Part shown: piece by piece, positions 19,328 to 29,040 of the stretch
Layout of the letters: each line of letters begins with the position of its first letter
Numbering within the stretch: position 1 is the stretch's first letter
NCBI GenBank assembly: GCA_949592205.1
Contig: CATIUR010000001.1
Span: forward strand, 263,040,250-263,104,249
Source: Helichrysum umbraculigerum
Lineage: Eukaryota; Streptophyta; Magnoliopsida; Asterales; Asteraceae
Reading direction: 5' to 3'
DNA: 64,000 nucleotides
Program-made: the position numbers and the translations under genes
The notes under the pieces: model-generated
What the model was told of the DNA's origin: nothing
What the model saw: the letters and a program-made list of their open reading frames with translations, nothing else
Database searches by the model: none

Positions 19328-19720
19328 CGGGATCGATTTTGTGACTACTTAGAAACCATGCGGCACCATATGGTCAGGACTCTTCGCCATGTTGTTCCAT
19401 GTAGGCTAAGCTTATCGTGGCAAACATCTCTCAATGGGATAGACTGTGGCGTATTTTTAATGCGTCACATGGAGATTTTCAAGGGACCTAGCAACTTTGA
19501 TGCGGGGCTTAGAGCTGAGAATTACAGGCAGCAGGTGCAATTAGATGACCTTCGGAGGAAATACGCATCGAAGATATTGTTGTCCGGGTTGAACACGAGG
19601 GCTTTTAAAGTCGACTTTGAAGCAAAGGATCATGATAAACTTCCGAGGGAGTGGAAGTTAATGGTAGAAGAGAGAGCAAACATGATCAGAGAAGAAAGAT
19701 TGGCTGTGTTTGGAAAATGA
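19328..19720 (+). pseudogene. Ulp1/C48 SUMO-protease C-terminal exon
   Basis: A 131-codon terminal exon that opens straight after a TTGCAG splice acceptor and ends with TGA at 19718-19720. It carries the catalytic-cysteine neighbourhood of C48 peptidases, NGIDCGVFLMRHME, which cleave ubiquitin-like proteins such as SUMO. The His and Asp parts of the triad, expected more than 50 residues upstream, are absent, so as it stands it cannot be a protease. It lies inside the TIR element 17644-21290 and is most likely a transduplicated host-gene fragment or a degenerate element-encoded ULP. The frame after the acceptor has no stops. Confidence 0.7.
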
Positions 19721-20750
19721 ATGTGATATGCAGGACGTAATTTTGTAGTTAAACATTTGATTTATTTTATGTGTTTAGATTACTGTGTTTTTATAATGGC
19801 TTTGTAAGTACGACTGTTTTTTTGGAAGTGGTATTACACAGGAAAATTTTGAATCATTGGTTAGTGACTAAGGGACATTTTAGGTGTCTTGTCCTAAGCC
19901 TCGAGTCCGGGCATAATCTTTGTACTTGACGATTTTTGGACTGGTGACGTGGCTGAGTATTATTATGAAAATTTACATGAGAAGTTGCTAAGTATTACTA
20001 ATCCGGTAGTTGTTATTATAATGTGAACCCGGACAACATAAAATTTGTTAAACTAGTAGACGTGCATAATAATAGTTTCGTGTATTATAGTTCAGTTGCA
20101 CAGAAAATGATTTGTTAAATCAGTTTTTTAGACTAGATGTAAAAATGATGAGCGTGTTCTAGCATGGTCTGGTAATGCTGAATCATAGTATACATTAATG
20201 CTGAATCATAACATAGTTAGCTTAGAATCAAAGTATAATTATTACTGAATCGTTTTGGGCTAAGTAAATAAATGGTAGTAAAGTGCACAGCAGTAAATGT
20301 GTTCGAAACATAATTGTACAAGTTAAATTCCTTTAAATTAAGTAGCCGACTTTGCGGTTAGGGCAATGAACCTAAAAGGTGTGTATTATGTTGTTGAAAT
20401 ACGTAGGTGAATCTTAGTTAGATATGGCTGAATCAAGGAGTTAATTTAGTAAATTAATTTGTATCTTGTCTGTTTAACTGTGTTAAATGATGAAATGAAA
20501 TACAGAGAATGATAACCTACAGTTGAAAAAAAAAAAAGTTACATGCATGGTATAAATAAATAACCAACTGTTGACACCATTTATTCATAAAAAAATACGT
20601 ATGGGGGTAAACAAAATGTTATAAAATAATGGACTACTCGGAAGCCGAAGATGGTTCCTCGACTGCAAGACTGTTTCGCTTTGCAGCATCGTCTAAAGCC
20701 TTTTGTGAGCACGTGCTTCTGTAATGACCAACTACTCCACATTAACTTAC

Positions 20751-20883
20751 TTGCTTCGGAGGTACTACCAATATCATCGGATTCATCGGTTGGATACTTA
20801 TCTACAAGATCCATCGCATTTTCATCGGTTGCCATATGAATTGCTTCCCGAAATGAAATCAGCCCAAAACGGTTTCGTGGCAA
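20751..20883 (-). CDS. Possible internal exon, unknown protein
   Basis: On the minus strand a frame runs from a CATCAG acceptor-like site (20884-20889) to a GTAAGTT donor-like site (20744-20750). It encodes about 44 residues rich in Asp, Glu and Ser (EAIHMATDENAMD, PTDESDD). Composition looks protein-like and both splice signals are good, but no neighbouring exon or family is recognised. It lies within the Ulp1-carrying element on the opposite strand. Confidence 0.3.
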
Positions 20884-21282
20884 CTGATGATCGCAGAAGA
20901 CTATGACTGTTGCCTAATATATGTTAAAAAATTTGTTCAAGATTATGATAGCAAATGATGAATTCGTTCAAGAGAAATCTTGTTTTTACTGAATCTATAG
21001 TAGTAGAAGAACTCCCTTGATCGCAAATGATGCACTCGTTTAAGAAAAAAATGTTTTTGACCAAATCTATAGTTGCCTAATATATGCTAATAAATTGGTT
21101 GCCACTTTCCTATTATTATGGAGGAAAAAACCGTCCACCACCTTAATTATTTAAATTACATCCAATTAAATTAAATACCCAATTTACAAAAGACTATCAT
21201 GCCCTTTGACCTTAAATTAAAATGAATGGTCATGAATGCTTCTCCACCTTCTCCACAAAATATTTCTTCTTTTTAGATCCTC

Positions 21283-21381
21283 TAACTATATATGTATATA
21301 TATGTATATATATATATATAGATGTATATGTATATATATACATATACATATATATATACATATATATACATATACATATAC

Positions 21382-21441
<60 letters not shown>
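21283..21441. repeat. TA/TATACA microsatellite
   Basis: Dinucleotide TA repeat with interspersed TACATA and GTATA units, ending in more than 30 uninterrupted TA steps. Open frames here are artefacts. Confidence 0.95.
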
Positions 21442-21443
<2 letters not shown>

Positions 21444-21919
21444 TACTACTTATAAAATGTCTCCTATGTTGAAATCTTACACTTCTTAAAAATAATTAAA
21501 ATGCCTAATATACCCTTATACACTTTCTGGTAATTTATCTATTCACTTTACTATTAATTGTCTAAAAATAAAACCAGCTTACCAAATAGACCTACGTAAA
21601 TTTAGGCCATTGATTCATTTCCAAAATAAATTAATTTGCACCTACCCATTTTCAAATGTACAAAGTTGATATTGCACTTTTAGTTAATAAGATCGAATTT
21701 CAATTATATAACGAATATAGTAATTCAAACTAAATACATCTTACTTTTCAAAATTTAATTTATCAAGTTATAAAACTTGCAACATGAATCACAATGGGCT
21801 CACAAATATTTGTTAAGATGAGTGGTAAGACGACAATAAAATTTTAGTATTGCATGAACAACGGGCATATCATTAAACAAAAATTAGTTTCCGCCGCATC
21901 GTGCGGGTACTGTGCTAGT
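21442..21919. mobile_element. Non-autonomous Helitron
   Basis: The right end has the Helitron 3' signature: a hairpin CCGCA-TCG-TGCGG (21894-21906), 8 nt, then CTAG (21915-21918) and T. The left end, TACTACTACTTATAAAATG, resembles small Helitron 5' ends but its TC start is not clear because of the adjoining TA repeat. There is no RepHel frame, so movement would depend on another element. Confidence 0.6.
21894..21918 (+). other. Helitron 3' terminal hairpin and CTAG
   Basis: A five-base-pair stem CCGCA/TGCGG with loop TCG, spacer GTACTGTG and terminal CTAG. This is the structure read as the rolling-circle termination signal in Helitrons. Confidence 0.65.
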
Positions 21920-21957
21920 ATATATATACATATACATATATACATGTATATACATAT

Positions 21958-21988
<31 letters not shown>

Positions 21989-22250
21989 GGTTTGGGTTCT
22001 GGTGAGAACAAAGGGATTCCGTGAGAACGGTGAGAACACATCTTAGCCATCGATTTTTTGATCAAAATCGATGCTATAAAGCATATATTCACATATAAAA
22101 TTCAATTTTAAGTCATAAAATTAGTTTATGAATATATATTTAATAAAACGTTAATATTCATCGTGGTGAATGTTAAATAACATTAATTTAATATTAACAT
22201 TCATCGTGATGAATGTTAGGTTAACATGCACATTGACGAATATTAACAAT
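21920..22250. repeat. TA repeat and an unclassified element end
   Basis: A TA/TACATA run (21920-21988) passes into GGTTTGGGTTCTGGTGAGAAC, which looks like one end of a DNA element targeting TA repeats. It is followed by two near copies of the palindrome AACATTCATCGTGATGAATG (about 22155-22175 and 22195-22217). The other end was not found. Confidence 0.45.
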
Positions 22251-23424
22251 TTTGGATATAAAATCCATCAATTGATGTATGATAGATTCCCCCTTTTTTT
22301 AAGAAAAAGGCAAAACTCTTATTACTTAAACCCAAAATGATTGCATCAGAAGCATACATGAACGAATTTACACTCTGTGCCATGTACGCATTAGACGCAT
22401 ACATATTTATATGCAGGCCACCTAGGAAACTCCAAAACTTCATAATATACTTCACTTTAGTTGTATTACTCCATCAAACATTTTAAACCTGCTAGCCATT
22501 CGATACCATCACAAGTATACCCAAAAACGTTGGATCATTTACCAGGTTCGACCATTCCAAATTCACCTTTGGATCAATCCCTTTTCTATAGTTTGTATTA
22601 GTTATTTTTTTTATTCTAGATTTGTCTTCGCTTAGATAGTAATATGGTGGGATTTAAATGAGGTTGGTGGGATTTGAAAACGTTTGATCATTTAGTGATA
22701 TTTATATTTATATGGTATTTAAATTAGAAGTAATCACTATGTGTAACTGGTTGGATAATTTAATTTTGAGTGAGGGTAATATAGTCAATTGTATTGTCCC
22801 CTATTTTAAGGAGAATATAGGGATTAAGACTTAGAGGCCAAATGAATTATAAAGTAGTATAGATATAGATGATGAGTCACTTTTTATATTTTATCATTTA
22901 ATCTCTCTTATTTGTACATATATTGATTCATAATTTTTATATATCCATACATATACCATTGATATAATTTTGTTATCACTCTATTTAATCTTTAACGTCA
23001 TTATGTTATAGTAAAATTGGACCCCTTAACCTCAAATTGTAGCTCCACCACAAACACAAAATTTGAGTTTGATTATACGACCATATGTGGCCTCTTTAAC
23101 CGATCTAACTAATTAAGTTTTCACTATGGACAAGTGACATATTACTTAATTATAAGTCACTTTTTAAAAGGGCTTTTTTTTTGCTATTTGACCTGTAACA
23201 TACGTTAAGGTGCATTTAATGAACCCGTATTTTCTTCAAAATATTAGAATTTGCAATCGATATATACATAAAAAAGTGTATATTAATTTGAATTAATAAG
23301 TATTAAATATAAATGTTAGTATTTAAGGAAATTTATACTTCATTGGACAGGCACAATTTATACAAACCCCCTTAAAAGTTAAATGTATGTTTTGTGTGGA
23401 CTTTCGAAGTTACGGAATTTGTTT
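22251..23424. other. AT-rich intergenic DNA, no gene seen
   Basis: No recognisable coding, RNA or transposon structure. The poly-T/AAGAAAAAGGC start near 22290 could be a LINE 3' end, but nothing confirms it. Confidence 0.4.
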
Positions 23425-23709
23425 AGGGGTTCATATTTGTGAATGCATCCAATTTGTACTCAATGTCTATTGTATGTACCGAACTTAGGTTTGCACTTAT
23501 TAATGCATCCAACTTTCAAAAGACGTGATTTAATGTATTTTGCTAATGTGTCGTTCGTTTAAGGTGTCACGTGGCATTCGTATAAGTTGACACGTCATCA
23601 AAAAGCATTAAATAATACATTAAAACACGTTTTTTGAAAGTTTGTGGTATTAATAATAGCAAACTTAAGTTAAATACACACAATAAACATTGGGTACAAG
23701 TTGGACACT
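23425..23709. mobile_element. Fold-back MITE, TTTTGCTGACGTGTC family
   Basis: An inverted repeat with TCTATTGTATGTACC and TGTATTTTGCTAATGTGTC on the left and the complements ACACAATAAACATTGG and TTGACACGTCATC on the right. It is related to 31583-31885 and 40865-41145. The 31583 member has a 9-bp TSD, so the family is Mutator-type. The boundaries of this copy are approximate. Confidence 0.55.
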
Positions 23710-23717
23710 AATCTATG

Positions 23718-24899
23718 CAATGTTTTAAAACCCGGGTTTTTAATCGACCCGGATTAGTGCCGATTTCTGGTCGGACCGGTTGGGCCGGAAGGTCTGACCG
23801 GATTTATTAAAAACCTTGAAAATCTATTATATACATGAAGTAAACACATACAAAACTCAACAATCCAACAAATTTACAAATGTTCCATGATAATTGCTTG
23901 AAAATTCCAACAACAAAGTCATACAATCTAACGTTAACACATGTTCGAAACCAAACGAGTAAACAACATGCTTTATCATCTTTTTTTCTTACATTTGATT
24001 GAACTGTGGAATTTGATTGAGCCTCTGATGGAGTTCTTTTACTAGAATCCATATTCTACAAAACCAATTCAAACAAGGAATTAATATATATATACCAAAA
24101 AGAGTAACAAGAATTAATTGAATGGTAGGTATTAATTATTCTCTATTCCCTTAACATATTTTGTTGGATTTACTTTACTGTGTTAAGTTCTGCTTGGCTC
24201 CAATGCTCTAACTGACCCTCATATATAGTAGATCGAAGCTTTACATAGTATCAATATCAAATACATTATGTAAAAGAAACCACAAGGCTAATGCAAAAGA
24301 AGCTGCTAATTTAATATGCATCTATGTTCTAATTTGTCTGATCGTTTACATCATAATGGCATAATGCTTATGTGAATGTAATGTTCTAATCTTATCTTGA
24401 TGGTTGAAATTCACATATAGATACAGAAAATGTGAAGCAAATCTCGAGTAGTTATTCTAATGGTCAAGGAAAATTACACAAATCTACAAACCTGAATCGG
24501 AGGAACGAGTGGGTGAACGGAGAAGGCTGTGGGTGGCCGGAATAAGCCCCAAGTCACCGGAGAAGGGCGCTGCTGGCCGGAGAAGGTCACGATCGGAAGA
24601 TGGGCGCAGCTGGTTTTGTTCGTGTTTTTGTTATCGCCGCCACATATATGGAAAAAAGAAAGAGGGGTTTGATTTTGTAGGTTTATTCGGTAAAAGCAAT
24701 TAATAACAAAAAACAAAAATTAAATTTTCCTCGATCCGGGTCAGTACCATTTTCCGGGTCCCGGTCCAACCCGGTCCGCCCGGCCGGCCCAACCGGGTCG
24801 TTGACTAGTCAACTTATTGAAAAAGCCGGGTTTTTTTGGCCCGGAAATCCCTAAAAAGGCGGTCCGACCGGGCCGGTCGAACCGGGTCTTAAAACATTG
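23718..24899. mobile_element. hAT element with CCGGTTCGACCGG-rich ends
   Basis: Terminal inverted repeats CAATGTTTTAAAACCCGG (left) and CAATGTTTTAAGACCCGG (right, reversed) are flanked by a perfect 8-bp duplication AATCTATG (23710-23717 and 24900-24907), diagnostic of the hAT superfamily. Subterminal DNA is packed with CCGG, ACCGGG and GGTCCGACCGG words. At 1182 bp it lacks a transposase domain and would be non-autonomous. Confidence 0.9.
23993..24052 (-). pseudogene. Possible leftover first exon in the hAT element
   Basis: A minus-strand ATG opens 20 codons (MDSSKRTPSEAQS...) ending exactly at a GTAAGA donor-like site. Its place and Ser-rich sequence would suit the first exon of a deleted transposase, but no following BED finger or catalytic region exists here. 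Confidence 0.3.
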
Positions 24900-24907
24900 A
24901 ATCTATG

Positions 24908-25042
24908 TAATGTCAGGGAATATAAGATAAAAGTGCGTAGATATATGGTGATGGCCTATAAGTTGGACCAATTAAACCATGAAATTACAAGCCTGATTCT
25001 CAAAACCCATTGACCGGTAGAGTTGACTTTTAAAATATAAGA
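24908..25042. other. Short spacer between two hAT elements
   Basis: Unique-looking AT-rich DNA with no feature. It separates two members of one hAT family lying only 151 bp apart, tip to tip. Confidence 0.6.
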
Positions 25043-25050
25043 GAGACCGG

Positions 25051-25349
25051 CAATGTTTTGAAAACCGTTTTTTGACTCGGACCAGTGAAGGGTCCGTTTC
25101 CGGTAAAACCGGTCGGACCGCCGGCCCAAAACCGGCCCAAAACCGGTCAAAAAGCGATTTAAAAAAAATAATTCAAAAATCGGTTCAAAACCGGTCATGT
25201 TCCTAGTTCAACCGGACAAAACCGAAAAAACCGCCGGTTCGTTGACTGGTCAAACTAAGCCCAAAACCGGTTTTCAACCGGCCGGAAATCCCTAAAATCC
25301 CGGTCCGACCAGTTCGACCGGATCGGTCTAACCGGTTTTCAGAACATTG
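25051..25349. mobile_element. hAT MITE of the same family
   Basis: 299 bp with ends CAATGTTTTGAAAACCG and CAATGTTCTGAAAACCGG (reversed), and a perfect 8-bp TSD GAGACCGG (25043-25050 and 25350-25357). The interior is dense in AACCGG and CCGGTC. It shares TIR and style with 23718-24899. Confidence 0.9.
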
Positions 25350-25357
25350 GAGACCGG

Positions 25358-25600
25358 TGGAGGTGAGTTTACATCACATGCACACAACCGTAATATCTGT
25401 TCCGTAATATTCAAAGTTGACTCAGGACATTTCCTTGAACAACTATACAAACAACATCACCTAACATCAACTCAATAACAATCCCTACACAATCTAAACC
25501 TGAACAACATACATAATCATAACTGCATATAACAACTTAAGAACAAGTTATCCCATCTTTCATGACACGCTAAACTTAAGCCATTATGAACAAGTACAAC
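25358..25600. other. Spacer, probable LINE 3' UTR
   Basis: AC-rich plus strand with repeated AACAACATAC and CATAACTGCATATAAC phrases. It lies immediately downstream (minus sense) of the LINE frame and may be its 3' UTR. No other feature. Confidence 0.35.
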
Positions 25601-25860
25601 TCATGAACCATGCTGGAGAGACATATTCACCCACTTCAATCCCCACATAATAGCAGCTAATTCCACAACCTTTGATTTCATTACCTTCAAACTCATCAAT
25701 TGACGCTTTACATTATCCTGAATGATCAAACTCAATTCATCTGCAGATCTTCTTTGATTCTTAAACAACCTGAGATTCCTTTCTTGCCACACAAAGTACA
25801 CTGTTGCAGCAACAACAAGCCTATTAATAACACTCCAAATATTGTTTTTGAAAGGGTATC
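25601..25860 (-). pseudogene. LINE ORF2 C-terminal fragment
   Basis: A minus-strand frame of about 85 residues includes ATVYFVWQERNLRLFKNQ and MSLKVMKS, the extreme C-terminal segment found in plant non-LTR (L1-type) ORF2 proteins downstream of the zf-RVT finger. Reverse transcriptase and endonuclease domains are missing. It fits a 5'-truncated insertion or a fragment cut by the neighbouring repeat. The LINE scrap at 37770-37990 comes from the adjoining upstream part of such a protein, but the two lie 12 kb apart. Confidence 0.7.
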
Positions 25861-25867
25861 TTGAAAG

Positions 25868-26060
25868 TAGGTCTGTTCATTTTCCCGGAAGAACCGATAA
25901 TAACCGAGGACCGAGAAGAACCGAACCGGAACCGAGAATACCCGAATACATCTGGGACGGTCCATGGTCCATACATTTCTTGATTTTCGGTCTTCGGGAC
26001 GGTCCAGGACCAGACACGAAAAACCCAAAGAACCGACCAGACCCGAACAATAGAGCATAC
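25868..26060. repeat. ACCGAGAACCG-rich MITE
   Basis: Dense in GAACCGA, ACCGAGG and GGACGGTCC words, with weakly inverted ends TAGGTCTGTTCATT and, reversed, GCTCTATTGTTCGG. It is probably another hAT-type MITE, but no clean duplication was seen. Confidence 0.45.
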
Positions 26061-26456
26061 ATTCCTTATATATCGTGGATCCCTGCCATATTTATCGTAA
26101 AACATCAACCGATCATCCATATCCTTTTGAACTATTTATATTGCCAAATCTTCTCATAAACTCTCCCTCATATAACAATGTTACACAAACCCTAATCTGT
26201 TACTGTGCCGTAGTAGTCATCTTCGTTGTTCAAGACTTCAAGTAAGCTTCATGATCTTTTGTACGTGTTTAGTCTTTATAATTACATTTGTGATGACAAA
26301 TTAATTTTTGTTCGATGACATATCTTTTTTTTCTTTGTATTGGTTTTCTGTTTCTTTCAATGTGTATATATGTATGGACTGATGGACTATATGTTTTCAT
26401 GATTGTATTTGGATGTAAGATACACATGTAGACCGTTAGACACAGGCCTTGACTAT
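26061..26456. other. AT-rich spacer, no gene
   Basis: A CT-rich stretch with AACCCTAATC near 26188 and AAGTAAGC near 26241 looks leader-like, but no coding frame follows. It ends at the TAT target of the CACTA element. Confidence 0.4.
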
Positions 26457-27095
26457 CACTACAAGAAAAATGACTTTTGGCGAGGAAGACTTTTCGCGAG
26501 GACAAAATGTCGTCGCTAAAAGGTGCTAAACGACAAAAAATTCTGCTTTTTGCCCGGGACCACCTACTTTTTGACTTTTTTTTTCGCGAGGACTCTTTGG
26601 CGACGACATGTCGTCGCGAAAGTTTTTTATTTTATTTTTGATTTTTTTCTTTTTGGCTACAAAAAAATTTACTTCCCGCGCACTTTTGGTGACGACATGT
26701 CCTCGCAAGGTTTTTTAATTTTATTTTTTATTTTTTTCATTTTGGCTTAAAATTTTTTTCACTTCCCTCGCATTTTTGGCGACGACTTTTGGCGACGCAT
26801 GTCCTCGCTAAGTTTTTTTATTTAATTTTTGATTTTTTTCATTTTGGCGCTAAAAAATTTACTTCCCGCTCACTTTTTGGCGACGACTTTTGGCGACGAC
26901 ATGTCCTCGCTAAAGTTTTTTATTTCATTTTGATTATTCATTTTGGCCTGAAGAATATAAACTTTTACCGCGCAATTTTGGCGACGACTTTCCGCGATGA
27001 CATGTCGTAGCCAAATTATTTGATTTTTTTTTTCATTTTGGCTCTAAAATGAAAAAAAAACTTTCCCGTGCACTCTATAGTGACGCCATTTTTCG
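26457..27095. repeat. CACTA left subterminal repeat region
   Basis: Five or more degenerate units of about 100 bp, each with TTGGCGACGACATGTCCTCGC, TTTTTATTT, TTTTTCATTTTGGC and a CCCGCGCACTTTT phrase. In CACTA elements such motifs bind the TNPA-type regulatory protein that brings the ends together. Confidence 0.85.
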
Positions 27096-27124
27096 ATAAT
27101 AAAACTAGTTACTGGATAATCACT

Positions 27125-29040
27125 TCAAAGACTATTTAAGTTTGTGAAATCCTAAGGCGTTTACATGATATCTTTTGAAATCTGTATGTTGGCAAACGGT
27201 TGGGATAAACCGTAATATGTTAACACTATGGGTTTAGGCGTTATCCCTATTTGAACATTCGAATTGTAACATCCTGTTTCTGGGCCTGAAAATAAAAGGT
27301 TATTTTAACAATAGGAAATACTTTATTTAGTCTAGTTGGAAATAAATGGTTGAACGAGTTACCGATTTTATTGTGACTAATAAAATATTGTTTGTTTTAA
27401 TTAACTAAAGTTGATGGTGAAATAAAAGTATTTTGTCTCACGGGTATTTTCGGGTTCCAGACAATAGGATTAGAAGGGGTATAATATATACATAATAAAA
27501 TGTGGGGCGGTGGGTAGATGACCGACTCATTCTACCAAACTCTTTCTCATCTCTTCCTTCATCTCTTTCTCTCAAAATCTCAAACTAGAAATTCAAAGAA
27601 ATCAAATAATTAAATTGTGGTTTGGATTACAATTACTTGAAAGAAGCTTATAATCATCTTGTTCATCATCATCTCTATCTTGTTCTTAATCATTGTAAGT
27701 GTTTTCATAGTTATATATTCACTTTTGAATTCTTGAGTTGGGGTTTACATATAGATATGAAAATTGAAGGATAAACTATGTAATAAACTAATATTGCATG
27801 ATTATATAGTTGATTCAGAGGTCAACGTTGGTTGGTTGGGCTTGTGTACTACTGTGTATCTGTCTAGGTTTCTTTGATGCACATAGTTGAGAACTAACCT
27901 ATTCAGTGAAGGTAGTACTCAAGCTATCGGTAGATCACTGAGAATGGCATACAGTGGTCGTGGTTTCTGTGATGGTATACCAGGAACCGCCGGTCCTCTT
28001 GACGATACGTGCTTATGTGTTTAATTGTTGTAGTTTATCAGTTGTAAGACTTGTTGCTTGTGGGTTGAACCGTCGGTTACGGTTCCATTCACTTAGCGTG
28101 AGCTAATCCCTCGTTGTTGAATGTTTTGCAGATTTTGGTTAGATGTTTGATGCGGGTCGTGATGGGTTGACCGGATGTTTGGCTATGCGCGCCGACTCTG
28201 ATCTTTTGTTGATATATGTTGTTTTGGAAAAGTTTAAAATCACACCCGGATTTAGTAGTATGGTTTGTAACTATTTAAGTTGATAAAAGTTTTATTTTGG
28301 CATATTTTGTAAATATCGGATATATTTATGTTTTGGGAACGCGCTTCCAGGATTATAATATTAAGAATCTGTTTGTAGAAAAAGTCGGGTGTTTCACGAA
28401 TGATCGGGATAAACCTAAGGAGTTTACACTATGGGTTTAGGCGTTAACATTGTTTGAACATTCGAATGATGGAGATAAACCTTAAGGCGTTTACACCATG
28501 GGTTTAGGCTTTAACATCATTCGAACATTTGAATGATCGAGATAAACCCTAAGGCATTTACAATATGGGTTTAGGCGTTAATCTTATTCGAACATTCGAA
28601 TTGTCGGGATAAACCGTGATGCGTTTACACTATGGGATTAGGCGTTAACCCTAATCGAACATTTGAATGAGCAAGATTAACCCTAAGGCGTATACACTAT
28701 GGGTTTAGGCGTTAACCCTAATCGAACATTCGAACGATCGGGATAAACCGTTATGCGTTAACACTATGGGTTTAGGCGTTAACCTTCCTCGAACATTCGA
28801 ATGAGCGACATAAACCTTAAGGCGTTTACACCATGGGGTTAGGCTTTAAACGTTTACGAACATTCGAATGATTAGATAAACCCTAAGGCGTTTACACTAT
28901 GGGTTTAGGCGTTAACCCTATTCGAACATTCAAACGATCGGGATAAACCGTAATGCGTTAACACTATAGGTTCAGGTGTTAACCTTATTCAAATATATGA
29001 ATGATCGGGATAAACCCTAAAGCGTTTACACTACAGGGGT
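27125..29040 (+). repeat. 66-bp satellite with telobox-like motifs
   Basis: About twelve units with mean period near 66.6 bp, split by a solo LTR. A typical unit runs CGGGATAAACCCTAAGGCG, TTTACACTATGGGTTTAGGCG, TTAACCCTA, then TTCGAACATTCGAATGAT. Each unit has AAACCCTAA (a plant telobox) facing an inverted GGGTTTAGG 18 bp on. Units fall in two types, A (CCTAAGGCGTTTAC) and B (CGTAATGCGTTAAC), in the order A B, LTR, A A A B A B A A B A. The array lies wholly inside the CACTA element. Confidence 0.85.
27265..28396 (+). mobile_element. S1: solo LTR, Tekay-related
   Basis: Begins TGTAACATCC, ends GGGTGTTTCA, 1132 bp, flanked by a perfect TSD CGAAT (27260-27264 and 28397-28401). It shares GGTTCCAGACAATAG and GGGGTATAAT-like blocks, a CT-rich leader and a GTAAGT donor (27695) with solo LTR S2 at 41919-43736, but lacks S2's palindrome cluster. 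No internal region remains, indicating LTR-LTR recombination. Confidence 0.85.

Larger units (their letters stand above)
17644..21290. mobile_element. TIR element carrying an Ulp1-like exon
   Basis: The ends are inverted copies sharing GGAGAAGGTGGAGAAGC, with the less exact outer parts TATATATGTAGGATTGGGATC (left) and TATATAGTTAGAGGATC (right, reversed). Both ends abut TA-dinucleotide runs, suggesting a TA-rich target. The 3.6-kb interior has a CT-rich leader with AAACCCTAAT near 17925, a possible first exon, the Ulp1 exon, and a possible minus-strand exon near the right end. Mutator-like elements with captured Ulp1-type protease genes are known in plants, and that is the best-fitting class. 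No transposase was seen. Confidence 0.6.

Noticed and set aside
21222..21472. Tyr/Ile-rich frames
   Set aside because: TA-repeat artefact.
25842..26159. Arg/Pro-rich 105-aa frame and its antisense partners
   Set aside because: Produced by ACCGAG/GAACCG simple-sequence DNA of a MITE.
28407..29040. Interstitial telomere repeat or CRISPR-like array
   Set aside because: Units are contiguous 66-bp monomers without unique spacers, and the telomere-like words occur once per unit in each orientation rather than as TTTAGGG runs. A CRISPR array is also not expected in plant nuclear DNA.
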